Source: JALYNX01 sp963746905 (GTDB lineage: Bacteria; Actinomycetota; Acidimicrobiia; Spongiisociales; ZC4RG35). From it: 64,000 nucleotides of DNA. Where the stretch lies: positions 248,001 to 312,000 of the forward strand of contig CAVVCY010000001.1 in NCBI GenBank assembly GCA_963746905.1, read 5' to 3'. Below the pieces are notes generated by a model. It was not told the DNA's origin and searched no databases. It saw nothing but the letters and a program-made list of their open reading frames with translations. The position numbers were made by a program, and so were the translations under genes. Shown here piece after piece: positions 9,192 to 18,309 of this stretch (positions are counted from its first letter, which is position 1; every line of letters begins with the position of its first letter).

Positions 9192-9881
9192 GTGCCCGAC
9201 GATCTCGCAACGCTTGCTGAGCCGGGATTCATCCTGGTTGCCTGGGCTGCCGGACTGGCGCTGGTTTCAGGTCTGGTGGCCCTTGCTCGAATCGTCGGAC
9301 CAGGCTTCACCTGGGTCGCCGGGTCGCTTGCCGCCCTGATAGCTCTCATCGGAGCCTTCGGAGACGACGTGTGGTGGGTGAGGCTGGCCCTGATCCTTCT
9401 GGCTCTTGGTCTGATCCTTGCTCGGAACCGCCAGCTGTCGGGGATTTTTCAGGTAACTGCCGGGATTGCGTTGCTCGCCCAAGCGGCCCGGGTGGGGGCT
9501 CCAGTCCCGGCGTTGTCGGCCACCCTGGCGCTGGGCGGAGTCACCGGTGAGATGCTCCTCGGCCACTGGTACCTCGTCGACCCCCGACTCCCGCGCTGGG
9601 CCCTGAAATCGCTGGCACTCGCCGCGATGCTTGGTCTCGCCCTTGACAGCGTCGTTCTGGCAGTGGCCGGTCTCCCCTCAGGGGGGGCCACAGTTGCCTA
9701 CTGGGTGTTGATGTCGACCTCCATCGTCCTCATGGGCGCGGTGTTCGCCTCGCTCCGTTACCCCGCCTATTCCGGCGTGATGGCAGCAACCGGTTTGTCT
9801 TATCTGGCGGTGCTCACCAGTCTCGGCGGCGTCTTTCTTGGAAGAGTGTTGGTCGCAGGCCTGGGACCGTTTGGAAACTGA
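9192..9881 (+). CDS. Hypothetical multi-pass membrane protein
   Basis: 229 aa from a GTG at 9192. The sequence is mostly hydrophobic and alternates Leu/Ala/Val-rich segments with short loops, giving roughly six to seven transmembrane helices (LVAWAAGLALVSGLVALARIV near the start, FASLRYPAYSGVMAATGLSYLAVLTSL near the end). No catalytic motif or family is recognised. It ends 6 bp before the aminopeptidase start and so probably shares its transcript. It is divergent from the SpoIID-like gene, and the 159-bp gap would hold both promoters, though I cannot place -10/-35 boxes with confidence. Function unknown. Confidence 0.6.
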   Translation: MPDDLATLAEPGFILVAWAAGLALVSGLVALARIVGPGFTWVAGSLAALIALIGAFGDDVWWVRLALILLALGLILARNRQLSGIFQVTAGIALLAQAARVGAPVPALSATLALGGVTGEMLLGHWYLVDPRLPRWALKSLALAAMLGLALDSVVLAVAGLPSGGATVAYWVLMSTSIVLMGAVFASLRYPAYSGVMAATGLSYLAVLTSLGGVFLGRVLVAGLGPFGN

Positions 9882-9887
9882 AAGGGA

Positions 9888-11318
9888 GTGGAGTTGCGGA
9901 TCGATGTGACGAACGGAGAACCGGACCTGACAGGGGCCACCTTGATCGTTGGCGTGACGGCCGCCCGCGAGCCCCTGCCAGGGAGCGAAGAGGTCCTGGC
10001 CGGCGCCACGGACTTCATGGACTTGGCCAAGTTCGAGGGAAAAGCCGGTCAGATCATCACCGTGCCTCATGACACTGCGGCCGCCCTGCTCCTGATCGGG
10101 GTTGGTGATGAGGTGAGTTTCGAGTCGCTCCGCGCTGCGGTCGGGAATGGGATCCGCGCGGTGAAAACCGTCCGAGCCGTTACTTCGTTGAACCAGGTTC
10201 AGATCGAAGGCGCCACCAGAGCAGTGGTCGAAGGAGCTTTGCTCGGAGGCTATGAGTTCCGGAACTACAAGACCAATGGCGATGCATCCGTTCTGGAGAT
10301 CGTCGAGTTGGTCGATGGCGACGAGGCTGAGATGGGGGCGGCGGTCATCGGAGCCGAAGTCACGAATCTCGCCCGGGATTGGGTCAACACCCCCGCTTTG
10401 GACATGGCCCCTGAGACTCTGGCGGCCCGAATAGCCACAGCCGCTGAGGCTGCCGGTGTCACCCATGAGCTTTGGGATGTCAAACGGATCACTGCGGAGG
10501 GGCTGGGAGCTCTCCTGGGCGTAGCCGCCGGGTCCGACCGGGATCCGAGTCTGGTCGTCCTCGAATACAAGCCAGGAAACCCAATGGGTCATTTGGGATT
10601 GGTGGGAAAGGGAATCACTTTTGACACTGGTGGTCTCTCGATCAAGACCGCCCCATTCATGGAAGAGATGAAGGACGACATGTCCGGAGCAGCGGTGGTG
10701 GCTGCTGCAACGATCGGGATCGCACGCCTCGGTCTGCCAATCCGGGTCACAGCAGTGATGCCGATTACCGACAATGCAGTGGGGGGCAGCGCAACCCGCC
10801 CTGGGGACGTCCTGCGACCCATCTCCGGTCCGACCATCGAGGTCCTCAACACCGACGCCGAGGGTCGTCTCATCCTGGCCGACGGTCTTGGGATCATGGC
10901 CCGTTATGAGCCTGATCTGATTCTCGACGTTGCCACCCTCACTGGTGCTGCCCGCGTTGCACTCGGCGATCGAATCGCCGCGGTGTTTGGCTCGGACTCG
11001 GACGTAGCCGCCCGCGTGCTCGCTGCAGCCTCGAAGGCGGGGGAGTATTTCTGGGAGCTGCCTCTTTTCAAGGAGTACCGCAAGCAACTCGACTCCGATA
11101 TCGCCGACATCAAGAATGTGACCGCGAGTCGATACGGCGGTGCGATCGCGGCGGCGGTCTTCCTCTCCGAATACGCGGGCGACGGGCCCTGGGCACATCT
11201 CGACATTGCCGGTCCGGCGCGCGCTCGGGAAACGGCCGGGGAGCAGGTCAAAGGGGCGTCCGGGTTCGGGGCGCGGACCCTCATCGAGGTGGCCAAGACG
11301 ATGGCTGAGACGGTGTAG
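9888..11318 (+). CDS. pepA: Leucyl aminopeptidase (M17 family)
   Basis: 476 aa, normal for family M17, starting at a GTG just downstream of the membrane-protein stop. The C-terminal catalytic domain has the diagnostic NTDAEGRLIL signature (metal-binding Asp/Glu and bicarbonate-site Arg), together with VGKGITFDTGGLSIK (catalytic Lys, metal Asp) and MKDDMSG. These di-zinc or di-manganese hexameric enzymes remove N-terminal residues, preferentially Leu, during cytoplasmic peptide turnover. The N-terminal domain is divergent, as is usual. Nothing is odd in length or motifs. A long antisense frame on the other strand is a codon-bias shadow. Confidence 0.95.
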   Translation: MELRIDVTNGEPDLTGATLIVGVTAAREPLPGSEEVLAGATDFMDLAKFEGKAGQIITVPHDTAAALLLIGVGDEVSFESLRAAVGNGIRAVKTVRAVTSLNQVQIEGATRAVVEGALLGGYEFRNYKTNGDASVLEIVELVDGDEAEMGAAVIGAEVTNLARDWVNTPALDMAPETLAARIATAAEAAGVTHELWDVKRITAEGLGALLGVAAGSDRDPSLVVLEYKPGNPMGHLGLVGKGITFDTGGLSIKTAPFMEEMKDDMSGAAVVAAATIGIARLGLPIRVTAVMPITDNAVGGSATRPGDVLRPISGPTIEVLNTDAEGRLILADGLGIMARYEPDLILDVATLTGAARVALGDRIAAVFGSDSDVAARVLAAASKAGEYFWELPLFKEYRKQLDSDIADIKNVTASRYGGAIAAAVFLSEYAGDGPWAHLDIAGPARARETAGEQVKGASGFGARTLIEVAKTMAETV

Positions 11319-11349
11319 AGGCCCGCGCGCATACCTAGCATCAGGAATC

Positions 11350-12633
11350 GTGCGCAGCCGCTTCCTGATCTCATCCAGTCTCACGGATCTTGCTGCCTAC
11401 GCATTGGCTGCGGCCTTCGCTTCGCAACTGGTCTACGGCGTCTGGTTGCCTTGGAATTCGCTGCTGGGCAATCAGGTTTTGCCCATGGTCCTGGTCCCGA
11501 TGTGGGCGATGACCCTGATGTCTGTCACCACCGCACGGATGTCGGGTCATGGCGTCCCCCGGCCCAGCTACGGGCGGATGTTCGCCATCTTCTTCGGGAC
11601 CGCGGCCATTTCCGCATTGTTCCTGGTGTTGTACCGGAACGCCTACTACTCGCGAGCGTTTCTTGTCTTGAGTGCAGCGGGATGGCTGGTTCTGGCCACA
11701 GCCCACCGCATAGTGCGGCGTCATCGCCCATGGACCGAACGGATCGGTCTCATCACCGGGGAGAAGCAACTGGCTGAGGACCTGGTCGCTTCGCCCCATG
11801 CCGAAGTGGTGTGGGTTCTAGATCCGGCCTTCGACGGCCCAACCGAGATGCCGGAGCGTGATGTGACGCTTGCGGTGGACCTGCGCTCCATCCTTTCCGA
11901 GCGGGTGGCTCAGTACCTGTCATCATGCGATGTCGCCGGTTACACCATTCGCCCATTCACTTCGATCTATGAGGAGCACACCGGGAGGGTGCCGCTGGTC
12001 CATCTCGCGGAAGGGTGGGAGATCTCTGCCCCCCTTCTGGCGGTCGCACCCTGGCTGCCCGGCAAGAGGGTGTTCGATGTGGCCTCCACTGCCCTTACCG
12101 CCCCTCTTTGGCTGGCCCTCGGGCTTCTTGTCGGCCTCTATGTGAAGATTTCATCGCCCGGCCCGGCCATTTTCAAACAGGAGCGGGTTGGTTTCGGAGG
12201 TGAGGTCTTCACCATGTTCAAGTTCCGAACCATGGTGATCGAGGCTGAAAAGGACGGTCCGCAGTTCGCAACCGAGGATGACCAGCGTTTGTTCAAGGGG
12301 GCGCGTCTGTTGCGCATGTCACGGCTCGACGAGATCCCTCAACTGTGGAACGTGCTCAAGGGCGAGATGACCCTCGTTGGCCCTCGCGCCGAGCAGGTCC
12401 CTTTTGCGGACGCGTTTCGTCAGACGATCCCCTTTTATCAGCACCGTCATCTCGTCCGGCCAGGAATCACGGGCTGGGCTCAGGTCAACTATCGATATGC
12501 CGATGATCAAGCTGAGACGATCGAGAAGCTGACCTATGACCTCTACTACATCAAGCACATGTCCCCAGTGATGGATATCAGCGTGCTCTGGAAGAGCGTC
12601 TGGACGGTCCTCACCGGGGCTGGCGCTCGTTGA
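11350..12633 (+). CDS. Polyprenyl-phosphate sugar-1-phosphate transferase (WbaP/WcaJ-type bacterial sugar transferase)
   Basis: 427 aa from the GTG at 11350; the open frame extends upstream only as overlap with pepA. The N-terminal half has four or five membrane helices (SLTDLAAYALAAAFASQLVYG onward) and a degenerate Rossmann-like middle. The C-terminal ~190 residues are the catalytic PF02397-type domain: KRVFDVASTALTAPLWL, SPGPAIFKQERVGFGGEVF, FKFRTM, RMSRLDEIPQLWNVLKGEM, LVGPRAEQ and RPGITGWAQVNYRY. Such enzymes start exopolysaccharide or O-unit synthesis by moving a sugar-phosphate from a UDP-sugar to undecaprenyl phosphate. The next gene, a flippase, overlaps by 4 bp, which supports a shared pathway. 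The sugar is unknown. Confidence 0.9.
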   Translation: MRSRFLISSSLTDLAAYALAAAFASQLVYGVWLPWNSLLGNQVLPMVLVPMWAMTLMSVTTARMSGHGVPRPSYGRMFAIFFGTAAISALFLVLYRNAYYSRAFLVLSAAGWLVLATAHRIVRRHRPWTERIGLITGEKQLAEDLVASPHAEVVWVLDPAFDGPTEMPERDVTLAVDLRSILSERVAQYLSSCDVAGYTIRPFTSIYEEHTGRVPLVHLAEGWEISAPLLAVAPWLPGKRVFDVASTALTAPLWLALGLLVGLYVKISSPGPAIFKQERVGFGGEVFTMFKFRTMVIEAEKDGPQFATEDDQRLFKGARLLRMSRLDEIPQLWNVLKGEMTLVGPRAEQVPFADAFRQTIPFYQHRHLVRPGITGWAQVNYRYADDQAETIEKLTYDLYYIKHMSPVMDISVLWKSVWTVLTGAGAR

Positions 12634-13850
12634 GTCGCGCCATGATCGAAACCGAGCCCAGGGGGTTCCGGGCTCCCGGCACCACTTTCATGGTCGCTGG
12701 CAGCCTGTTCGGAGCCGTCGGGGCGTTCGCCTTCCAGGCCTTTGGAGCGCGGGCGGTGGGAGATGTCGCCTTTGCCCCGATCAGCCTGCTCTGGACCGTT
12801 TTCTTCATCCTGGCCACCGTGCTTCTCATTCCGGTCGAGCAATACGTGACCCGGGAGGTGGCCTCGGGCCGAAAGGCGATCCCCGCCGATCTCAAGGCAG
12901 CGGGGGTGATGGTGCTCGCGGGATCGGTCCTGGGTGGAGGGTTCGTCATGTTGACCCTCGATCGCTTTTTTGCTGGAAGTTGGCATTACGCGGTCCAAAT
13001 TGTCCTCCTGATGGTCGGGTACTCCCTCCTCTTCTTCGGCAAGGGCGTGCTTGAGGGAAGACGGCGATTCGCCGATGCCGGCTGGGTCCTGATCGTGGAG
13101 TCGTTGGTGAGATTGGTTGCCGGTGTCGTCGCCATCCAACTCGTTGCGAGCGCAGAGTCTCTTGGGTGGGCAATGGTCCTCGGCGGGTTCTCGGTCCTGG
13201 GGATGAGATGGTGGCGACACGACACCGGCCAACGTCGGGCGCCGGCGACCACAGCCTCGGTCTTTCTGGGCGGATACCTTGGCGGCACCGCTTCCTCTCA
13301 GCTGCTGCTTGGAGGTGCTCCGATTGCTGTGGCGGCCCTCGGCGCAAGTCCAGCACTGGTTTCTGTGGTCTTCGTCACCTTCACCCTGTACCGCGCCCCG
13401 CTCACCTTGATCCTTGCCCTCCAGGGGCGGGTCCTTCCCTATCTGGTTGGCCTTGCCAGCGCCGAAAACCGCGACCGCCTCAACCGGATCGTCCGGACAG
13501 TTGTCGTTGGTGGAGCGGGGCTCGTCCTTCTTGGAGGGCTCGTGGGCTGGTTGGTCGGTCCTGAGGTCGTCGCTCTTCTCTTCGGGCAGGCGTTCGCGCC
13601 ATCGTCGACCGTGGCCATGTTCACCGCTGCCGGGGTCTCCGCTGCGGCGGCCGCACAAATCGCAGGCCAGGTTCTGGTTGCTGAAGCCCGCACTTCGCGT
13701 CTCAGCGCCGCCTGGTTCGGCGGTCTTGCGGCGGGTGTGGTGGCCCTACTGCTGCTCGGTGGTGCGCCCGACGTTCGCGTCGCCATCGCGTTTGCCATCG
13801 GCGAAGTAGTCGCCCTGGTCCTGATGGCCGGGCTTGCTGTGCGGAGATAG
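12630..13850 (+). CDS. Polysaccharide flippase-like membrane protein (MOP/Wzx-type)
   Basis: 406 aa, starting at a TTG at 12630 that overlaps the transferase stop by 4 bp; an ATG at 12642 is an alternative. About twelve hydrophobic segments span the whole length, with Arg-rich cytoplasmic loops (GKGVLEGRRRFADAGW, YRAPLTLILALQGRVLPYLVGLASAENRDRL), the pattern of MOP-superfamily lipid-linked oligosaccharide flippases. Its role would be to move the undecaprenyl-linked repeat made by the upstream transferase across the membrane. There are no catalytic residues to check, so this rests on topology, the loop motifs and context. Its 3' end overlaps a convergent hypothetical gene. Confidence 0.75.
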   Translation: MSRAMIETEPRGFRAPGTTFMVAGSLFGAVGAFAFQAFGARAVGDVAFAPISLLWTVFFILATVLLIPVEQYVTREVASGRKAIPADLKAAGVMVLAGSVLGGGFVMLTLDRFFAGSWHYAVQIVLLMVGYSLLFFGKGVLEGRRRFADAGWVLIVESLVRLVAGVVAIQLVASAESLGWAMVLGGFSVLGMRWWRHDTGQRRAPATTASVFLGGYLGGTASSQLLLGGAPIAVAALGASPALVSVVFVTFTLYRAPLTLILALQGRVLPYLVGLASAENRDRLNRIVRTVVVGGAGLVLLGGLVGWLVGPEVVALLFGQAFAPSSTVAMFTAAGVSAAAAAQIAGQVLVAEARTSRLSAAWFGGLAAGVVALLLLGGAPDVRVAIAFAIGEVVALVLMAGLAVRR

Positions 13851-14258
13851 CCCCAGCCAACGTCGATGGTCAGCCGCCAGACTCGGGGGGAACCTCCAGC
13901 AAAGGCTCTTTGGAACCGGCGGGATACGGTCGACCACAACCAGGCCGCCACTCTCGGCTTTGACCAGCCCGGTGCGTATAAGAGTCGGAAGGTATCTGGG
14001 TAGCCGCACCCCCTCCCCCTTCTCGGCCGCACGCACCAGGCGGAGCAGCTCGGCAACAGCGGCAGATCCGATGGCGGCTACCCAGAACCTGCGGACATAG
14101 GGATCGGTTGGAGCGAATTGGGCGGCAGATGATTCAAGCCGCACGGGGACTATTGGCCTCACCCGGGCGGTGGGGCGGACCGAAGCACCCGAGAGCCCCA
14201 AGGCCTGCCGATGCGGAGGACGTGCATCTCGACCACTCCCGGGCACTTCGGTTCTCAT
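13746..14258 (-). CDS. Hypothetical protein (conserved-looking ~95-residue core)
   Basis: 170 aa from an ATG at 14258; a GTG closer to the core is also possible. The core (DPYVRRFWVAAIGSAAVAELLRL, then LPRYLPTLIRTGLV, VDRIPPVP and HRRWLG) reads like a folded helical domain with normal composition, whereas the flanks are low-quality. The last ~105 bp lie antisense inside the convergent flippase gene, which is unusual; the true end may be earlier if a frame error exists. No family is recognised. Treat this as a plausible but unproven gene; codon statistics or homologs would decide. Confidence 0.4.
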   Translation of the reverse strand: MRTEVPGSGRDARPPHRQALGLSGASVRPTARVRPIVPVRLESSAAQFAPTDPYVRRFWVAAIGSAAVAELLRLVRAAEKGEGVRLPRYLPTLIRTGLVKAESGGLVVVDRIPPVPKSLCWRFPPSLAADHRRWLGLSPHSKPGHQDQGDYFADGKRDGDANVGRTTEQQ

Positions 14259-14399
14259 GTGTCGAGTTCTACAGAAGAACGTCAAATAACGTCAAGAGTC
14301 GTAACCGTGAGTCGCGAAAAAACGCAACATCCGCCGGTGCCGGCGTGATCAGTAGTCGATCGATAGCTCACCCTCCCTGATGGCCCCGTTCGGGCGGGG

Positions 14400-14873
14400 T
14401 CAAGCAATCGGGGATGACGAAGGCTCCAGGATCACGACAGCGGTTTCACTGGACCGGAGCGCGGCGTAGGCGTCCAAATTCTTGTCTATATCTCGCCACC
14501 GGGTCCACAAACGCGACCGTTCCTCTCCCTCCGCGGCCCGCCCCCTGACCTTCTGTCGACCATCGGAGACTTCGACTGTGGCTTGTGGATGAGCTTGAAG
14601 GTTGAGCCACCAGGCAGGCTCGGGGTCAGCCCATCCGTTCATCGCCATAGTGACCAGGTTCGGACCATCCTCGAAATAGCCGAGGATCACGCTCCGTTCC
14701 TGGCCGCTACGACGCCCGATGGTTGTGAGACGCATCATGCCGTATTGGTCGGCTTTGGGAGGACGTAATCCGACGCGGCCACCAGTGGCGCGATAGAGGC
14801 CCCGGTGCGTAAACCAGGCGAGGCGAACAACCCACCGTGGCGGGAGCCGCGCTGATCGATGGTCGTCCGACAT
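14400..14873 (-). CDS. Deazaflavin (F420)-dependent nitroreductase family protein
   Basis: 157 aa from an ATG at 14873 preceded by a strong GGAGGG. Motifs match the DDN/Rv3547-type split beta-barrel family: LTTIGRRSGQERSVILGYFEDGPNLVTMAMNG, then PAWWLNLQAHPQATVEV. These proteins bind reduced F420 (or other cofactors) and reduce enones, quinones or nitro compounds. The window also has cofD and cofE, so F420 should be available. The gene is monocistronic, with a divergent GNAT gene upstream and an imperfect GC-rich hairpin near its 3' end. Physiological substrate unknown. Confidence 0.85.
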   Translation of the reverse strand: MSDDHRSARLPPRWVVRLAWFTHRGLYRATGGRVGLRPPKADQYGMMRLTTIGRRSGQERSVILGYFEDGPNLVTMAMNGWADPEPAWWLNLQAHPQATVEVSDGRQKVRGRAAEGEERSRLWTRWRDIDKNLDAYAALRSSETAVVILEPSSSPIA

Positions 14874-15072
14874 GAGTAACCCTCCACAAAGCCGAGGATC
14901 CCAGGGTAGTTTTTTCCTGCTCGAGCGGGCTGGTGGAGTGCGACTACGTAGATACCGTTAGACCACCACTCGGTCTTGTCGGATAGAGAGCGCGACCGGT
15001 CTCAGTCGTTTGGGGCCGAAAGGTAGCGCTCTATGGGTGTCGGCAAGTCCGTGTGTCGCGATAATCCTCTCT

Positions 15073-15621
15073 GTGCACCTCGACTACCCCAGCCCTGAAC
15101 TCAGATCAGACAAGGTCCGTCTCAGGAAGTGGTCCTCTGGAGATGTTGGCTGTGTCGAAGCAGCGTCGGCAGATCCTGAGATTCCCCGCGGGACCACGGT
15201 CCCGTCCCATTACTCCGAAGAGGAAGGTCGGGCGTGGATCGAGCGGCAATGGTCAAGACAGACAAATCGCGAGGGTCTCTCCATGGCAATAGCCGACCCA
15301 GACACGGACGCAGCAATAGGGCTCGTCTACCTCCACCTAAGCCGTAAGGAGGGCCATTGTGAACTCGGTTATTGGCTCATCCCCGAAGCACGCCAAAAAG
15401 GTCTTGGAACCGCTGCTATCCGCCTGGCAAGCCGATGGGTTCTCAACAACACAGGGGTCTATCGACTCGTCGCACACGTCGAGCCGCATAACTTGGCGTC
15501 GCTCGCCTTGCTGCGGAAATGTGGCTTCACAGAAGAGGGCCTCCTCCGGTCGTACCTCCGATTCGACGATGGAGTGTTCGATGCCCTCTCGTTCTCACTC
15601 CTGGGCACCGATCTGGGTTGA
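15073..15621 (+). CDS. GNAT family N-acetyltransferase (RimJ/RimL-like)
   Basis: About 182 aa from a GTG at 15073; the frame is open back to a TTG at 15010, but the extra residues are unlike the family. The RimJ/RimL pattern is clear: SDKVRLRKWSSGDV at the start, IGLVYLHL, CELGYWLIPEARQKGLGTAAIRLASRW (the acetyl-CoA pyrophosphate loop, Q/RxxGxG/A as QKGLGT) and PHNLASLALLRKCGFTEEGLLR. Members acetylate protein N-termini or small molecules. It converges on the penicillin-binding protein gene 58 bp downstream. The substrate cannot be inferred. Confidence 0.85.
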   Translation: MHLDYPSPELRSDKVRLRKWSSGDVGCVEAASADPEIPRGTTVPSHYSEEEGRAWIERQWSRQTNREGLSMAIADPDTDAAIGLVYLHLSRKEGHCELGYWLIPEARQKGLGTAAIRLASRWVLNNTGVYRLVAHVEPHNLASLALLRKCGFTEEGLLRSYLRFDDGVFDALSFSLLGTDLG

Positions 15622-15679
15622 TTCAGTGGGGTGCTGATCGCGTGCGACTACATACTCGCACTCTGCGTACTTGCGCCGA

Positions 15680-18232
15680 CTACGGCCCTGCCAGCTGCCC
15701 CACGAAAACGACCAGTTGCTCGGTCCCCTCGACGTGTTCGCCGGGCGCCGGGTTGGTGAGAATGATGCGGTTGACCTGTGACTTGTCGGTGACATCGGTC
15801 TTCTCTTGGACCAGGCTCAACTTGACTCCCGTCTCCAATTCGAAGTCTCGAATCACAACGAGCGCCTCATCGACCGTCATCCCAATCAGCACCGGCATCT
15901 CGCCTACGGGAGTCTCCCCGGTGGAGACCCAGATGGTGATGACAGAGCCTTGACGGACTGTTGAACCCGGCTCGACACTCTGATTGACGACCATTCCTAC
16001 AGGCTCCAGGGACGCGATCTCAACGACGTCTGCGTTCAACTTCGCATCACGGAGTTTGGACTCTGCCTCAGACTGCTCGAGACCCACGACGGACGGAACC
16101 TGGGTTGGCGGGGGAATCAGGAACTTATCGATATTGGACGGCTCGGGCGGGAAGTCGGTGACCGGAAGGTCTTTCATGACGTAAGTCATGAACTCGGCCC
16201 AGATCGGAGCCGGCACCGAGCCCCCAAACACCTTGGCATAGCGCTGTCCGTTGATAATGACGTTGGTCAGAGGCACCTGTTGGGCTTCATAACCGACCCA
16301 TACCGCTGTGCTGTACTCAGGTGTGTAACCCACGTACCAGGCGTCGAGATAGCTCTGATGTGTCCCGGTCTTGCCGCCCTGCGGGCGCCCGATGTTGGCG
16401 TTGGGAGCGGTCCCCGAACCGGTCGGCACCTTTGATAGGGCGCGATGGGCGGCCGCAAAGATCGCCGGATCAGCTACCTGCGTCTGCGCGAGCTCGTGCT
16501 CATAGACGACATTGCCAGAGCCATCGAGGATCTTCGAGATCACGTAGTCGTTGGCGTGAAGGCCGTCGGTGGCGAAGTTGGAGTATGCGTTGGCCATTTC
16601 GAGGGTGCTCACCGCAGAGCTACCCAACACGATCGATAGCACTGGGTCGAGAGGCGACTCGTCGATTCCCATGCTTTTCGCCACATTCACGATGTTCTCG
16701 GGCCCTACTTCGAGTGAGAGTTGGGCATACACCGCATTGACGGAGTTGTAGGTCGCCTGTTCCAGGCTGATGACGCCGTAGGACGACCCGGCGTTGTGGA
16801 CGGTCCAAATGTTCGACCCGTTTGGTGCGCACGGGAAGGGGCACTTGATCTCGATCGGGCTCTCCCCACTCCAGGTGTGGCCCATGGTGTAACCCTGCTC
16901 CAGAGCTGTGACGAGACCAAAGGGCTTGAACGAGGATCCTGGATTGCGCCGGCCTTGAACCGCCAGGTCGAACTGCGAGAACTCAAATGGAAGGCCTGAC
17001 GCCATCACCTTGACCGCGCCGGTGTGATTGTCCACCATCGTCATCGCACCGGTCGGCGAGCAAGAGTGGGTCTCGGCGTAGGTCGCCAGGAAAGTGTCGG
17101 TCTCGTTAGGCAGGATCCCCTTGCAGGCAACGATGTTCTGCTCGTATGGCGGTAGCGGTAACCAGGAGGCGAGGATCTCGTTGGCTTTCTTCTGCAATCC
17201 AAGGTCGATGGTTGTGAAGACCTGGAGCCCGCCGCCCCCGTCGCAGGCGACGTCATCGGCCGGGCATCCGAAGATCGCCTTCTTGCGCTCCTCCGGAGTG
17301 GTTCCGAGAAATGCGAATTCGTCACTGTTGAGCAGCTGACGTTTGACCTCGGCGACGACGTGATCGGCTTGACCCCGTCGGAGCGGGGCTTCGATGACCC
17401 CTAGGGGCTGTTGTACCGCGCCATCTGCCTCGGCCTTTGTCAGCCACCCGTCCTGCTCCATCTCCCTGATGACGTCATCCCGTCTCTCCAGGGTGATCTC
17501 TGGTCGGCGGCGCGGGTTGTAAAGCGAGGGGTTTCGGACCAATACCGCCAGAGTCGCCGCCTCGCTGACATCCAGCTGGTTCAGCTGCTTTCCGAAAAAC
17601 TCGACGGCCGCGGTCTTGACTCCATAGGCGCCTGCCCCGAAGTAGACCGAGTTCATGTAGTACTCGAGGATCCGCTCTTTGGGGAAGCGGCGTTCCAGCT
17701 CTGCTGACACGAAGGCTTCGTTGATCTTGCGTCGGATGCTGACCTCCGAGCCAACGAAGGCGTTCTTCACAACCTGCTGGGTGATGGTCGACCCACCTCT
17801 CGTAGTGTCATAGATGAGGTTGTCGATCGCGGCGGAGACGATGGCGGAGAAATCGACGCCCGAGTGCTCGAAGAACTCGGAGTCCTCGGCGGCGAGGATG
17901 GCGTGAACCAGAACCTCAGGGACTTCCTCGTAGGGGACGGGCTCGGAGTTGCGACCGTCGTGGAGCTCGGCAAGAACTTCGCCTGATTCGGCATAGATCC
18001 TGCTCACCCGGCTCAAGTCGGGGAGGGTGAGCTCCATGGAGCGGGTATCCGGAACCCAATCCTTCTTGATGCCCTCAAAGGTGCCGTACGCGGAGTTGGT
18101 GCCCAGGAACGCGAATAAGCCGACCCATCCCGCGAGGAGAAGAGACATTGAGAGCAGCGTGGCGAGGGCACCGAACCATCGGCCCCTACGCTCCCGCGCC
18201 TCGATCTGATGTATGAGAGCTTTCCTGGCCAT
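15680..18232 (-). CDS. Class A penicillin-binding protein with two C-terminal PASTA domains
   Basis: 850 aa. A cytoplasmic basic start and one membrane anchor (about residues 20-45) precede a GT51 transglycosylase domain (AAEDSEFFEHSG near 115-125 with the catalytic Glu, then GGSTITQQ). The transpeptidase domain has SSFK (near 432, acylated Ser), SVN (near 499) and KTGT (near 619). Two PASTA domains run from about 706 to the end (PSVVGLEQSEAESKL; MPVLIGMTVDEAL). It polymerises lipid II and cross-links the wall on the outer face of the membrane, and PASTA domains sense wall fragments. All catalytic motifs are intact. It is transcribed divergently from the methylmalonyl-CoA mutase gene. Confidence 0.95.
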   Translation of the reverse strand: MARKALIHQIEARERRGRWFGALATLLSMSLLLAGWVGLFAFLGTNSAYGTFEGIKKDWVPDTRSMELTLPDLSRVSRIYAESGEVLAELHDGRNSEPVPYEEVPEVLVHAILAAEDSEFFEHSGVDFSAIVSAAIDNLIYDTTRGGSTITQQVVKNAFVGSEVSIRRKINEAFVSAELERRFPKERILEYYMNSVYFGAGAYGVKTAAVEFFGKQLNQLDVSEAATLAVLVRNPSLYNPRRRPEITLERRDDVIREMEQDGWLTKAEADGAVQQPLGVIEAPLRRGQADHVVAEVKRQLLNSDEFAFLGTTPEERKKAIFGCPADDVACDGGGGLQVFTTIDLGLQKKANEILASWLPLPPYEQNIVACKGILPNETDTFLATYAETHSCSPTGAMTMVDNHTGAVKVMASGLPFEFSQFDLAVQGRRNPGSSFKPFGLVTALEQGYTMGHTWSGESPIEIKCPFPCAPNGSNIWTVHNAGSSYGVISLEQATYNSVNAVYAQLSLEVGPENIVNVAKSMGIDESPLDPVLSIVLGSSAVSTLEMANAYSNFATDGLHANDYVISKILDGSGNVVYEHELAQTQVADPAIFAAAHRALSKVPTGSGTAPNANIGRPQGGKTGTHQSYLDAWYVGYTPEYSTAVWVGYEAQQVPLTNVIINGQRYAKVFGGSVPAPIWAEFMTYVMKDLPVTDFPPEPSNIDKFLIPPPTQVPSVVGLEQSEAESKLRDAKLNADVVEIASLEPVGMVVNQSVEPGSTVRQGSVITIWVSTGETPVGEMPVLIGMTVDEALVVIRDFELETGVKLSLVQEKTDVTDKSQVNRIILTNPAPGEHVEGTEQLVVFVGQLAGP

Positions 18233-18309
18233 CTGGGGAGATTGGACGTCTCGGGTGTCGCGAGAGTTCCCGACCTACGATCCTTGGGAGATGTCAGGAT
18301 ACCCCGACT

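Noticed and set aside
9678..11384. 568-aa open frame on the - strand opposite pepA
   Set aside because: Antisense to a clear enzyme, no domain sense and His/Gly/Arg-rich composition typical of GC-rich shadow frames.
12546..13658. 370-aa open frame on the - strand opposite the flippase
   Set aside because: Low-complexity charged sequence without motifs; antisense shadow.
15010..15072. Upstream TTG start for the GNAT protein
   Set aside because: The 21 extra residues do not resemble the family, and no ribosome-binding site is visible before the TTG.
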